From assembly GCA_903916735.1 (NCBI GenBank), contig CAIWXX010000155.1:1-44076 (forward strand): 44,076 bases of DNA, in the 5' to 3' direction. A model generated the notes under the pieces. It saw nothing but the letters and a program-made list of their open reading frames with translations, was not told the origin of the DNA and ran no database searches. The translations under genes were made by a program, and so were the position numbers. Shown here in pieces: positions 16,939-26,071 of the stretch; position 1 is the stretch's first letter; every line of letters begins with the position of its first letter. The DNA is from an uncultured Acidobacteriota bacterium (GTDB taxonomy: Bacteria; Acidobacteriota; CAIWXX01).

Positions 16939-18159
16939 TCAATCATCTTCTGATGCGTTTTGTTTTCGCAGACGCAGGAGGAACCCCAGCACGGATGCAT
17001 AGAAAATTCCATTGAGGATGAAGACGAACCGGATGCCGAGGCTCATCAGTAGGCCACTCACGAGCGGGCTGATGGAAATTGCGTAAAGCGAAGCAGATGA
17101 CAGGAGGGTGAAAGCTGTTGTCCTGATGCGGCCAGGGAAGATATATCCACCCCAGCTGTAGGCAAGCGTCATGCTGCCGCCGGCAACAAGTCCGAGAATG
17201 ACACGCAAAAAACCAAAAGCCAAAACTGAAGCAGGGAGGGCCATCGCGAGGGAAACAAGAGTGCCGGCAATCGTCGAAGTGATCATGAGAGAACGAGCGC
17301 CGATCCTCAGGCTTTGCCGCCCCCACCAGATGGCGGAAACAGCAGCGGCCAACGATCCGCCGGTCAAGAGGACTCCCGAAATAAGCGCCGCGGCTTTCCC
17401 GTATCCAAGAAGGGTTGCAACATAGAGCGGGATGACCGGGGCGAAACTTCGATCGATATATTGGACAAGGAAAATGACAATGAAAATCTGCAGTATTGCT
17501 GGAACCTTCAGGATATCCCAGGTATGTGCCGCTTCCTCTTTCTGCTGTCGTGGAGGTGCATCCCTCCCACGCACTTCCTGATAGCCGAAATACACATAGA
17601 TCAGGTTGAATGCAAAGATCGCCGATGTCACATAAAAGGTATTGCGCAATCCAATCACACTGGAGATGAGGCTTCCGATGAGCGGCCCAACGGCCATCGA
17701 AAAAGTTTGCACCGACTGGAGCAAACCGATATGCTTTCCTATCTCTTCGACCGGCGATGAAGAAGCCACCATTGAGAAAATCAGAGCAGCATAGCCGCCA
17801 AAAATGCCTTGCAGAGTACGAAGAAGAAAGAGAAGCCGGACATCATGAATATGTGCCGTGATGGCCATAATGATGACGAAACTGCCCAGCGCGCGTTCAA
17901 GCATCATCTTGTTCCCAAACCGAACCATCATGCGCCCCCAGAATGGAGAGATAATCGCCGCGACGAGAGGAGTGATGCCGAAACAGAAGCCTGTCCAGAT
18001 AGCGATGGCGCGATTATCGACGACCCCCAATTCTTTGATGTACATCGGAAGGAAGGCCATGCTGAGGGTGAATCCAAGGTACCCCATGCCGGCCGATACC
18101 GTCAGAGCGAGACGGTTGCGAGCAAGGATTCGTTGTGCTTCTTCAGTCGCCGTGAGCAC
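16939..18159 (-). CDS. MFS transporter, multidrug-efflux type
   Basis: A 406-residue major facilitator protein with 12 predicted spans. Loop 2-3 carries a motif-A-like PFWGRMMVRFGNKMML. Helix 5 shows motif-C-like SVQTFSMAVGPLIGSLISSV, typical of drug/proton antiporters. The related loop in the second half is IWWGRQSLRIGARSLM. The start is a GTG at 18159 with GGAG about seven bases upstream, and overlaps the end of rsmI by 17 bases. The substrate is unknown. Its co-transcription with mnmA and rsmI says nothing clear about the substrate. Confidence 0.85.
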   Translation of the reverse strand: MLTATEEAQRILARNRLALTVSAGMGYLGFTLSMAFLPMYIKELGVVDNRAIAIWTGFCFGITPLVAAIISPFWGRMMVRFGNKMMLERALGSFVIIMAITAHIHDVRLLFLLRTLQGIFGGYAALIFSMVASSSPVEEIGKHIGLLQSVQTFSMAVGPLIGSLISSVIGLRNTFYVTSAIFAFNLIYVYFGYQEVRGRDAPPRQQKEEAAHTWDILKVPAILQIFIVIFLVQYIDRSFAPVIPLYVATLLGYGKAAALISGVLLTGGSLAAAVSAIWWGRQSLRIGARSLMITSTIAGTLVSLAMALPASVLAFGFLRVILGLVAGGSMTLAYSWGGYIFPGRIRTTAFTLLSSASLYAISISPLVSGLLMSLGIRFVFILNGIFYASVLGFLLRLRKQNASEDD

Positions 18160-18967
18160 CCAGTAACTCCGCGATCCGGCGTTTTGTCAGGGAATGCTCC
18201 TGCGAGAGGCGCTTGACGGCCTGCGATCGTGTGCACCCCTGTGCCAGCAGATCCTGATATCGCTGCTGCAAAGTCCTTTCGCCGGCGTTATCCGGCACGG
18301 AGCCGGGTGCGATGACGATCACAAATTCGCCGCGCGGGGATTCTGGCAGACCATCGAGAAGAGCCGCAAGTGTCGTCCGTTTGACCTCTTCGAATTTCTT
18401 CGTCAGCTCACGCGCGAGCAGCACAGGTCGATCTCCAAAAAACTGCAGGGCTTCCTGGATAAGAAACCTGACATCATGAGGCGCTGCAAAAATAAGGACC
18501 GGAACAGGCATCACAGCGAGACGCAAGAGAGCCTCTTTCCGCTTTCCACGCGAATCCGGCAGGAATCCTGCAAAATAATAGCCGTCATCATCGAATCCTG
18601 CAGCAGAAAGAGCGGCTGTCGCGGAACAGGGCCCCGGTATCGGCTCCACCCGGATGCCCTTCGAATGGGCCTCGGCCACAAGCAGCCCGCCGGGATCGGA
18701 AATGCCCGGCGTGCCCGAGTCAGTGATCAACGCAACGCTTTGCCCATCCAGCAGCCGATCCAGAATCGCTTTCATCTTGTCCCGTTCTCGCGGGAAGTAA
18801 TAGCTGATCAACGGCTTCTGAATACCGAAATGTTCCAGCAACTGGCGGCTGATCCGAGTATCCTCGCAGGCAACGCAGTTGACTTCACGCAGAGTGCGAA
18901 TAGCCCGCAGAGTGATGTCTTCCAGATTGCCAATGGGAGTCGCAACGACATACAGAGTACCCGTCAC
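18143..18967 (-). CDS. rsmI: 16S rRNA (cytidine-2'-O)-methyltransferase
   Basis: A 274-residue enzyme that methylates C1402 of 16S rRNA. It has the tetrapyrrole-methylase fold with GTLYVVATPIGNLEDITLRA at the N-terminus, then CEDTRISRQLLEHFGI, ALITDSGTPGISDPGGLLV and PIPGPCSATAALSAAGF. These are all characteristic RsmI motifs. The C-terminal helical extension is present. The start is taken as GTG 18967, which overlaps the mnmA stop as GTGA with GGAGG four bases upstream. This indicates coupled translation. Upstream MDLGG codons in the same frame fall within mnmA. Confidence 0.93.
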   Translation of the reverse strand: MTGTLYVVATPIGNLEDITLRAIRTLREVNCVACEDTRISRQLLEHFGIQKPLISYYFPRERDKMKAILDRLLDGQSVALITDSGTPGISDPGGLLVAEAHSKGIRVEPIPGPCSATAALSAAGFDDDGYYFAGFLPDSRGKRKEALLRLAVMPVPVLIFAAPHDVRFLIQEALQFFGDRPVLLARELTKKFEEVKRTTLAALLDGLPESPRGEFVIVIAPGSVPDNAGERTLQQRYQDLLAQGCTRSQAVKRLSQEHSLTKRRIAELLGAHGD

Positions 18968-20031
18968 AAAACCTCCGAGATCCACCCGCCGCCTTCGATG
19001 ACATCATCCCGATAGAAAACCGCCGCCTGTCCTGGAGTTATCGCCGATTGCTTCGCGTGGAATTCAACGCGGGCAACGCCCGCGATGTCACTGTGCACAG
19101 CGGCCGGAGCAGGCGTATGGCGGGATCGGATCTGAACGAGATAGTCGCCGTCCTGAGGGCTCTTTCCAGTCCACATCATGTCTTTCGCGAGAAAAGCCCG
19201 CTTGTAAGTGTCTTCCTTATGACCAATCCGTACCTCGCGCTTTTTCCGATCGATTGACGTCACATAGTACGGCCTCGGTCCGCTCACTCCAAGGCCCCGT
19301 CGTTGGCCGATTGTGAAATATTGGGTTCCACGATGCTCTCCGATGACACCGCCATCAGGTCCAATAATTGCGCCGGCTTCATGGCCGAGTCCATAGTGCC
19401 TTTCCAGGAAGGATACATAATCACCGCTTCCAACAAAACAGATTTCCTGGCTTTCCTGCTTATCATGAATCGTCAGCCCGGCGTCTCGGAGAATCTGTCG
19501 AGCGTGTTCCTTTGTCAGTTCGCCAAGCGGGAAGAGTATCTTCGCGAGCTGCTCTCGTTCCAGTTCAAACAGAAAATATGACTGATCTTTCCGGCGATCG
19601 ATTGCGCGCGCCAAGCGGATATCTTCTGATCGACCCACGATCCGAGCATAGTGGCCGGTGGCCAGCCGATCAGCTCCGATAGCACAGACCTCTTTGAGAA
19701 GCCTCCCGAACTTGATGTGAGTATTGCAGGGAATACAAGGACTCGGTGTGCGCCCTGACGCATAATCGGCTGCGAACCGGTCGACGACGAATTCTTTGAA
19801 AACGGCGGTGTAGTCCAAAACATAGTGAGGAATTCCGATGTGACTGGCGACGCGTCGAGCGTCCTCGACATCTTCAGGACGGCAGCAGGAGTGTGGTTTG
19901 CCATCAAGGCCGTTGTTGATCCAGAGATTGAGTGTAGCTCCGAAGACCGTGTGTCCTTCGCGCAGCAAAAGGCAGGCAGCGGCGGAACTGTCAACCCCAC
20001 CGCTCATTGCAACTGCGACGGTCATGCCCAT
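18964..20031 (-). CDS. mnmA: tRNA-specific 2-thiouridylase
   Basis: A 355-residue enzyme that forms 2-thiouridine at position 34 of Lys, Glu and Gln tRNAs. It shows the PP-loop SGGVDSSAAACLLL, the first catalytic cysteine in TPSPCIPCNTHIKF, and DRLATGHYARI and RKDQSYFLF. The second cysteine is in DKQESQEICFVGSGDY, and a conserved FTIGQRRGLGV precedes the C-terminal beta-barrel. Length is usual for the family. ATG 20031 is used. ATG 20025 is also plausible. It heads an operon with rsmI and an MFS gene. Confidence 0.95.
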   Translation of the reverse strand: MGMTVAVAMSGGVDSSAAACLLLREGHTVFGATLNLWINNGLDGKPHSCCRPEDVEDARRVASHIGIPHYVLDYTAVFKEFVVDRFAADYASGRTPSPCIPCNTHIKFGRLLKEVCAIGADRLATGHYARIVGRSEDIRLARAIDRRKDQSYFLFELEREQLAKILFPLGELTKEHARQILRDAGLTIHDKQESQEICFVGSGDYVSFLERHYGLGHEAGAIIGPDGGVIGEHRGTQYFTIGQRRGLGVSGPRPYYVTSIDRKKREVRIGHKEDTYKRAFLAKDMMWTGKSPQDGDYLVQIRSRHTPAPAAVHSDIAGVARVEFHAKQSAITPGQAAVFYRDDVIEGGGWISEVL

Positions 20032-20070
20032 CCGTTGAATTATACGCGATGGGCGGCGGCTCGCTGAACG

Positions 20071-20104
20071 AAAAAGGGGAGGCCCCCCGCGTGGCTCCTC
20101 CCCT
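20071..20104 (-). terminator. Rho-independent terminator of the DUF1579 gene
   Basis: On the minus strand an eight-base GC-rich arm (20104-20097) pairs with 20082-20075, extended inward by three more pairs with a two-base bulge. Five Ts follow directly (20075-20071 complement). It lies about 35 bases beyond the DUF1579 stop. A second, weaker hairpin (20119-20137) precedes it. Confidence 0.8.
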
Positions 20105-20136
20105 GTCTCGACAAAAGGGCCGGGTGGCCCTCCCGG

Positions 20137-20742
20137 CTACTGTTTTCTCGTGTACACAATCTCCATCGTCTTGAATTCTTTTCCTTTTGGATCGGGCATG
20201 TACATCTCTGCGATATGCTTATTGTTATCGACGATCTTCACAACAGATCGGAATGTGGACGGCTTCCCCGTCATGATGTCATCCACGATGCTATTCATCG
20301 TAAAAACCTTGCCGGATGCATCAATTGAACCGGTGAGTGTCATTATCATCGTGCTCATGTTATCGATCCAGGTTCCGACATATTTTTTCTTGAAGTTGTC
20401 ATAGCCGGTGAGGCCGACTCCTTCGAATTTCATCCCCATAAAGTCGCCCTGGAAATTCTGCTGGAGATAACGACCACCCAGAATCCATGTATTCTCAGAT
20501 GTGCCGGTCGATACTTGCGGAGGTGCATCTGGAGTTTCCCACGTGGTGGTCTTGGCATCCCAGCTCCCTGCCATAGGTTCCAGTATCTTGTGAGCCTGAC
20601 CCGGTGTGGCGTACTTCATATACAGTTCCATCATCTTATCTTTTTCGCTCGCCGCCGTTTGTTTGGTAGTTTCGTTTTGCTGGGCGTTGGCGATACACAG
20701 CGCTGCACAGGCAAAGGCAATCACAAGTAAATTAACTTTCAT
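20137..20742 (-). CDS. DUF1579 family secreted protein
   Basis: A 201-residue protein with a signal peptide (LLVIAFACAALCIANA) and a DUF1579 domain. Visible are LEPMAGSWDAKTTTWETPDA and GGRYLQQNFQGDFMGMKFEG, then GYDNFKKKYVGTWIDNMST and the C-terminal EMYMPDPKGKEFKTMEI. The family is a lipocalin-like beta-barrel of unknown function, common in soil bacteria. AAGGA precedes ATG 20742 at usual distance. It is divergent from the type II thioesterase gene. The 243-base gap between them holds no firm promoter I would call. Confidence 0.88.
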   Translation of the reverse strand: MKVNLLVIAFACAALCIANAQQNETTKQTAASEKDKMMELYMKYATPGQAHKILEPMAGSWDAKTTTWETPDAPPQVSTGTSENTWILGGRYLQQNFQGDFMGMKFEGVGLTGYDNFKKKYVGTWIDNMSTMIMTLTGSIDASGKVFTMNSIVDDIMTGKPSTFRSVVKIVDNNKHIAEMYMPDPKGKEFKTMEIVYTRKQ

Positions 20743-20985
20743 GTTCGAATTTTCCTTTCGATTTTATTGTCTCGGGTTGAGAGCCGTTGGATCATGTCCA
20801 TCGGCATCTTTATTGAACGTGATGACGCAGCATATGCGCGGAGCAAATATCTGGCATCGCTTTACGAGATCTTGCTGACGACATACCATATCAGTAGCAT
20901 AGCAGGTTGGAGAGGAATTGAGTGAACGAAACGATGTTGTGGCTTTCATGTTCAATACAGACGAATAACGATTGAGGAGCTCCTC

Positions 20986-21759
20986 ATGAATGACTCCGAA
21001 AAGCTCCAACCCACACAAGAATGGATTATCACCTTCAAACCCAATCCTCAAGCCCGGATTCGACTTTTTTGTTTTCCTTATGCCGGAGGCTCAGCCTCAG
21101 TCTTCCGATCATGGGCTGATGAGGCCCCGGCAGAGATCGAGCTCTGTGCCGTGCAACTGCCTGGCAGAGAGAGGCGGTGGCGGGAGCCACGCTTCACATC
21201 TCTATCGGATTTAATCGAGCCGCTCGCCTTAGGCGTGCATCCCTTTCTGAATATACCTTTTGCATTCTTCGGCCACAGCATGGGCGCGTTGATCTCGTTC
21301 GAGCTCGCGCGGAGGCTCCGTCTGAAGAACGCGGCTCAACCGTTGCATCTTTTTGTCTCGGGCCGCCGAGCACCCCAGTTATCCGATCCCAAACCTCCTA
21401 TTCATGCGCTGCCGGATGCCGAGTTTATCGATTCTCTCAGGTCCTTGAATGGGACACCCGAAGAGATACTCCAGAACCAGGATGCTCTTCCCGTATTCCT
21501 GCCAATTCTACGTGCGGACTTCGCGATCAACGAGACGTACACCTATCATATCGAGGAACCGCTTGACTGCCCCATTTGGGCATTCGGCGGCACAGAAGAC
21601 AAGGAAGCGGGACAGGATGCTCTTGAACCCTGGGATGCGCAAACCGACGTCCAGTTTGCAATTCGCATGTTCCCCGGTGATCACTTTTTTCTGCACCGTC
21701 ATCGTGCCGTTCTGACACGGTTGATCTATCATCAGCTCATGAGCTCGCTCAAGCGCTGA
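20986..21759 (+). CDS. Type II thioesterase of the NRPS cluster
   Basis: A 257-residue alpha/beta hydrolase of the GrsT/SrfD type, which clears mis-primed or stalled carrier proteins. It shows RLFCFPYAGGSASVFRSW (oxyanion region), QLPGRERRWREP, the nucleophile GHSMGALISFELAR (serine at about residue 97), and GDHFFLHRH with the catalytic histidine. GAGGAG lies six bases before ATG 20986. It is the only plus-strand gene of the cluster, convergent with the exporter gene 47 bases away. Its separate transcription suggests it forms the left end of the biosynthetic locus. Confidence 0.93.
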   Translation: MNDSEKLQPTQEWIITFKPNPQARIRLFCFPYAGGSASVFRSWADEAPAEIELCAVQLPGRERRWREPRFTSLSDLIEPLALGVHPFLNIPFAFFGHSMGALISFELARRLRLKNAAQPLHLFVSGRRAPQLSDPKPPIHALPDAEFIDSLRSLNGTPEEILQNQDALPVFLPILRADFAINETYTYHIEEPLDCPIWAFGGTEDKEAGQDALEPWDAQTDVQFAIRMFPGDHFFLHRHRAVLTRLIYHQLMSSLKR

Positions 21760-21806
21760 ACGACAATCTATCCCAGGTGCATTCTCGATCAAGGCGTCAT
21801 GGAAGT

Positions 21807-23177
21807 CTAGGATGCTTCTCCATGGATCTCGGTATTCGGCGCGAGTTTTGGTTGAACCACTTCATATGCAACGAAGCCTCGGAACTCGCGACTCATCGCT
21901 ATGAACACCGTCAAAATGACCTGTATGGCGCCACACGTGCCGTAGATGAGCGGAATGTTTTTGTGAGTCAGGTCGGCAATAATACCCGACAATCCCATGG
22001 TGATTGGCATGAGACCTGCTCCAAGCGTATTCAGAACTCCAAAAACCCGCCCCCTGATTTCAGAAGGCGTGCTGAGTTGCAGAATTGTGATGATGCTGTT
22101 GTAGATGAAACCGTTGACAAGACCGCCCACGAACAGGAGTATCATTGCCGTTTGCGGAGTGGTGAGGGCTCCGAGTGCTCCAGAACCTGCTGAATAGGCG
22201 AACATGCAGACGATCAGGGCACTACTACGGGTTCTGCCGGAGAGCTTGAGCTGCCCGGTCAGAAGGCTGCCGATGACCATGCCGACACTGAACGTCGCCA
22301 TCAGGTAGCCATACCAATCCGTCGTGGCCTTCAGATGATCTTCCACATAGAAGGGAAACAGAATGATGATCGGCATGAGGAAAAAATTGAGGAAGGCGAA
22401 AGCAAAAAAAAGCGCTCTCATGCCCGCATTGGACCAGACGTAGCGGAATCCCTCGACCGTATCTCTTTTGACATCGAGAAGCTTACCCCTCCAGGCGGCA
22501 CTCTTCTCGGGGAGTTTTTGTGGAATTGTGATAAAAATTTCACTGATCGCCGCGAAGATATAACTCAGGCCGTTGACGAGAAAAAGCAACATTGTGCCGA
22601 GCAGCTTCAGGAGGAGGCCTCCCATCCCAAATCCTAAAAACACAGCCAGATGGAAAGAGAATTGAACCAGTGCATTGCCTGTCGCCAATCTCTCTTTTGG
22701 AATGATATCGGGGATTGCAGCCGAGATGGCCGGCCGAAAGAATGCGCCGACGATTCCGATGAAGAGGGTTACCAGGAAAAGCAGAAGAAGAATCCAATTT
22801 TTTGCGTCAGGCGCCAGAAAGATTAGCGCCGCGAACGCCAGGACGGCGATGCCGGCCAGAAAATCGCAGATGATGACGATGGCTCGTCTGGAGTGACGGT
22901 CGGCAAAGGTTCCACCGAGAGGCCCCAAAATGGCGCCGGGAAGAGCCGATATCATCATGAGGAGCCCGAGGAGCGAAGCCGAGCTGGTCTGGTGCTTGAT
23001 CCAGAAGATTGTCGCGATCGAAAACACCTGGTTTCCGATCTGGCTGATCAGCTGGCCTTGCCAAAGAACGAGGAAATTGAAATTCCATAATCGTGTTGCG
23101 TGATTCATGACCGATGTTTCGGAAGACGGCTGTTGCACGAGTTTGTTCCTCAGCATTTCACCAAGAGCTGTCGACAT
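21807..23177 (-). CDS. MFS exporter (EntS/MFS_3-like)
   Basis: A 456-residue transporter with 12 predicted spans of the EntS-like MFS_3 group. It begins FNFLVLWQGQLISQIGNQVF. Loop 2-3 reads GPLGGTFADRHSRRAIVII. The segment AISAAIPDIIPKERLATGNA is also characteristic, as is STPSEIRGRVFGVLNTLGAG in the second half. Such proteins export siderophores, macrolides and peptides and are common in NRPS clusters. Here it probably exports the product or confers self-protection (inference). It is the last gene on the minus strand of the cluster. ATG 23177 is taken. ATG 23108 is another possibility. Neither has a strong ribosome-binding site. Confidence 0.88.
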   Translation of the reverse strand: MSTALGEMLRNKLVQQPSSETSVMNHATRLWNFNFLVLWQGQLISQIGNQVFSIATIFWIKHQTSSASLLGLLMMISALPGAILGPLGGTFADRHSRRAIVIICDFLAGIAVLAFAALIFLAPDAKNWILLLLFLVTLFIGIVGAFFRPAISAAIPDIIPKERLATGNALVQFSFHLAVFLGFGMGGLLLKLLGTMLLFLVNGLSYIFAAISEIFITIPQKLPEKSAAWRGKLLDVKRDTVEGFRYVWSNAGMRALFFAFAFLNFFLMPIIILFPFYVEDHLKATTDWYGYLMATFSVGMVIGSLLTGQLKLSGRTRSSALIVCMFAYSAGSGALGALTTPQTAMILLFVGGLVNGFIYNSIITILQLSTPSEIRGRVFGVLNTLGAGLMPITMGLSGIIADLTHKNIPLIYGTCGAIQVILTVFIAMSREFRGFVAYEVVQPKLAPNTEIHGEAS

Positions 23178-23271
23178 GCGGCATGACGCAGAGAATTCAA
23201 AACACCGAATGCCAAGAGTTGATGGCTCATTTATCTTTATTCGCCCTCGATCTATTCAACGTGAACGCAGA

Positions 23272-23303
23272 CGTAGGTGGTTGCTATCGCAACGACACCT
23301 ACG
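23272..23303. other. Hairpin in the leader of the exporter gene
   Basis: Eight-base arms (23272-23279 and 23296-23303) continue into five more pairs (23280-23284 with 23289-23293) around a four-base loop, with a two-base bulge. It lies between the MbtH stop and the exporter start, about 95 bases from the latter. There is no T run on either strand. It may be an mRNA-processing, attenuation or protein-binding site. Confidence 0.5.
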
Positions 23304-23363
23304 CCCACGTCACTCCATCGTGCCGGCGGCAATCTCGCCTTCTGGCAAAGGCTCGGACTGCGC

Positions 23364-23594
23364 TTAACCCTTCGCTTTCGCGGATGCTTCCTCCATTTGC
23401 TTGCGGAGGCTTAACGGGCGCATGTCGGTCCAGACTTCTTTGATATGGGCCAAGCACTCCGCCTTAGTTCCGGTTTTCCCGCCATCCCGCCAGCCGGCGG
23501 GATTCACACGATCGGCTGCCCATATCGAGTATTGCTCCTCGTGGTTGACGACAACTTTGTAGGTTTTCGTATCTTCCTGTTCATCTCGACTCAT
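23364..23594 (-). CDS. MbtH-like NRPS accessory protein
   Basis: A 76-residue MbtH-family chaperone that binds adenylation domains and is often essential for their solubility or activity. The signature is nearly complete: [13 protein letters not shown], then [30 protein letters not shown]. The conserved tryptophans and the W-T-D-M-R-P motif are present. ATG 23594 is selected because GAGGAG lies eight bases upstream. An in-frame ATG at 23654 has none. It lies 75 bases after the acylase gene, in the same operon direction as the synthetases. Confidence 0.97.
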   Translation of the reverse strand: MSRDEQEDTKTYKVVVNHEEQYSIWAADRVNPAGWRDGGKTGTKAECLAHIKEVWTDMRPLSLRKQMEEASAKAKG

Positions 23595-23669
23595 GTTTTG
23601 TTCTCCTCGTATCTGGGGTTTATTAATGACGTCAATGCTTCTGTCTGCTGACATCGGCAGCGCTCACAC

Positions 23670-26060
23670 TTAGCGCGGCGTGAGGGTCAAAACGGATTCA
23701 GCTTGAGCTTCAACCTTCTCCTTGCTGAAAGCCAAAGGATGATATTTCACCGCACTCCACAGCGGGATCTGATCCTCCCGATGGCAGTGGAAAACCAGCC
23801 CGGATTGGCCTGTGCTATTGATCGACTCGCTGTTTTCGATGTCGCTCAGGTCGACGAGGAGACGCTGAGAAACACCGAAGTTGACGACGAAGGGCCTTGT
23901 CTTACTCGCGTTGGTCGAATTGACCGAGTAGGCTTCGCCCGGCAGGGGCACTCTCTTGCTGTTAAAGATGCGATCCACGATTCCAATCCCCGTCCGGCCG
24001 AGTGGCTGGTGCGCGAACATAACTGTGTGCAGCCGCCCCCAGGTCCATTGCGTCATATCCGGCCCGCGATGTTGGGCGAGCCAATCGAGAGCATCCACAA
24101 AACTCTTTCGAACAATATCATCGCGAGTCTCAACCTTCGCGGTTTTGTGATCATCAAACCACGGACTATTGGGTTGTGACATCAATGGGATGAGCATTGT
24201 CGGGGCGGCCCTGAAATCCTTGAGATCTTCCCCAAGCTCATCGGAAATAATGTTCGGGACGAGGCACCAATACCATGTGTAATATATGCACGCGCCAACG
24301 CTGTCTACAGTAAATCGAAGGTCCCACGACTTCACCTGCTCCATGGCCTTTTTCTGAAGATCGTTTTCAGGAGTGATAGCGAGGAGGTACGGCCTAAGAG
24401 ACTGGGCGGGAAGCGAATATGTTTCGGCCTGGATTTTCTCAGCCGCCATCATGTTCACTTTGCCGCCGGCGGTGATGAGTTGAGTCAGGCGTGTGGCTCG
24501 ATATGGATCGCCGTAGTCATAGGCCAGTCGATAGGGATATGAATCAGGGACGACTTTGTTGTTGGCCGCCACGATGAACCCTGTCGTCGGATTGAACACA
24601 CTCGGCACATCTTCAAAGGGGATGAATCCAAGCCACTCGTACTGATCTGTATCTCCCGGCACCGGAACCAGTCCCTTGTGATTTGCCGAACGGATCGGAA
24701 TTTTTCCAGTCGCTTGATAACCGATGTTTCCATCCACGTCCGCATAAACGAAATTCATGCTTGGCGAATCCCATTTCGAAAGAGCCTGACGAAATTCAGC
24801 CCAACTGCCGGCTCGATCTAGAGCATCGACTGCCTCGAAGAGATGCCCGCCTTCCAGGGCAGTCCATCGAAGCGCCATCGGTGGTGAATCCGCAAGATCG
24901 TAAATACCGTTGATGATCGGACCATGACGCGTGAGCATAATTTTTTCATCGATATCCGGGTTTCCTTTAACGCGGATTTTCTCTTCCACGACCTGCAGGT
25001 TCTGCCACTGATCCTTGACCTGATACTGAGTGGGATTTGCCTTGTCATTCAGCTTCTCGATGTAGAGGTCCTGAACGTCGGAACACATATTGCTGATGCC
25101 CCATGCAATTCGCCGGTTATGGCCGATAATGATCAGAGGGGCTCCCGGCAGAGAGTATCCGATGCAATCATAGCTACCGCCGTGCAAGCCGTTTTCGTAC
25201 CAGATGGAGGGCATCTGAAGACCGAGATGAGTGTCGTTTCCAAGAATTGGTTTGCCGGACTCGGTCTTGCTGCCGGCGATCACCCAGCTGTTGCTGCCCC
25301 ACGGTTGATCCAGGTCTCCCAGCAACCTGGTCACCGTTGCTGGGCGTTCTGACACGGCTTTCTGAAACTCCTCATATGATCGTGACTCAGTGGGTATGAT
25401 CACAGCGGCGTCACCAGGATAGGGAGGTAGAAGTTGCTGAGCGGCTTCGGTCCCCACCTTGGCGACCAACTTGGCGCGCTGAATTTCAACTCCATGATTT
25501 TGACTCATGCTGAGCGCCATCATCTTACCCCAGAGGATCGAGTCCACAGGTGTCCAGCGAGCCGGCGAGACGCGCAGAATCAGAAACTCGATTGGGAACC
25601 GTCCATGGTGGCTGTCAATGAAAGCATTGACCCCTGCCGAATAGGCTTCGATACAGGATCGAGTTTCCGGGTTCGCCAACCCCCAGTCTCTTTCAGATGC
25701 CCGGAGAAGTCCCAGCGTTCGCATGTAGCGATCGGAATCCAGCACAGCCTTTCCAAAAATCGTGCTCAGCTCGCCCCGCATCACGATTCGATTAAATTCC
25801 ATCTGCCAGAGCCGGTCCTGAGCATGCACGTAGCCTTGAGCGAAAAGCAGATCATAATCGTTTTGGGCATAAATGCTGGGAATCCCAAAATTGTCACGAA
25901 TAATCCGAACAGGTTGTTTCAGACCTTCGACTGAAAGCGTCCCACTCACGTCAGGCCATGCCCGCCGTACGAGCCAGACTCCGACAACAGCCAGAACAGC
26001 GACCACAATGAGTACCGTGATCAGTAAAAGTTTGAAAATTTTGTAGAGTCGCTTCACCAC
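23670..26060 (-). CDS. Penicillin acylase family Ntn hydrolase, membrane anchored
   Basis: A 796-residue member of the penicillin G acylase family. These enzymes hydrolyse amide bonds between an acyl group and an amine after self-cleavage that exposes an N-terminal serine. The N-terminus is a signal anchor (about residues 10-31). The alpha-chain region has VRIIRDNFGIPSIYAQNDYD and AQGYVHAQDRLWQMEFNR. The autocleavage site is G255-S256 in DQPWGSNSWVIAGSKTESGK, with S256 as predicted nucleophile. NDTHLGLQMPSIWYE follows as in the family. It lies 11 bases after the thioesterase gene with GGAGGAG before GTG 26060 or 26057, clearly in the NRPS operon. Likely roles are removing an N-acyl group from a periplasmic pro-peptide (as PvdQ does in pyoverdine maturation) or self-protection. 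Which is not decided here. Confidence 0.88.
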   Translation of the reverse strand: MVKRLYKIFKLLLITVLIVVAVLAVVGVWLVRRAWPDVSGTLSVEGLKQPVRIIRDNFGIPSIYAQNDYDLLFAQGYVHAQDRLWQMEFNRIVMRGELSTIFGKAVLDSDRYMRTLGLLRASERDWGLANPETRSCIEAYSAGVNAFIDSHHGRFPIEFLILRVSPARWTPVDSILWGKMMALSMSQNHGVEIQRAKLVAKVGTEAAQQLLPPYPGDAAVIIPTESRSYEEFQKAVSERPATVTRLLGDLDQPWGSNSWVIAGSKTESGKPILGNDTHLGLQMPSIWYENGLHGGSYDCIGYSLPGAPLIIIGHNRRIAWGISNMCSDVQDLYIEKLNDKANPTQYQVKDQWQNLQVVEEKIRVKGNPDIDEKIMLTRHGPIINGIYDLADSPPMALRWTALEGGHLFEAVDALDRAGSWAEFRQALSKWDSPSMNFVYADVDGNIGYQATGKIPIRSANHKGLVPVPGDTDQYEWLGFIPFEDVPSVFNPTTGFIVAANNKVVPDSYPYRLAYDYGDPYRATRLTQLITAGGKVNMMAAEKIQAETYSLPAQSLRPYLLAITPENDLQKKAMEQVKSWDLRFTVDSVGACIYYTWYWCLVPNIISDELGEDLKDFRAAPTMLIPLMSQPNSPWFDDHKTAKVETRDDIVRKSFVDALDWLAQHRGPDMTQWTWGRLHTVMFAHQPLGRTGIGIVDRIFNSKRVPLPGEAYSVNSTNASKTRPFVVNFGVSQRLLVDLSDIENSESINSTGQSGLVFHCHREDQIPLWSAVKYHPLAFSKEKVEAQAESVLTLTPR

Positions 26061-26071
26061 TCCTCCATTTG

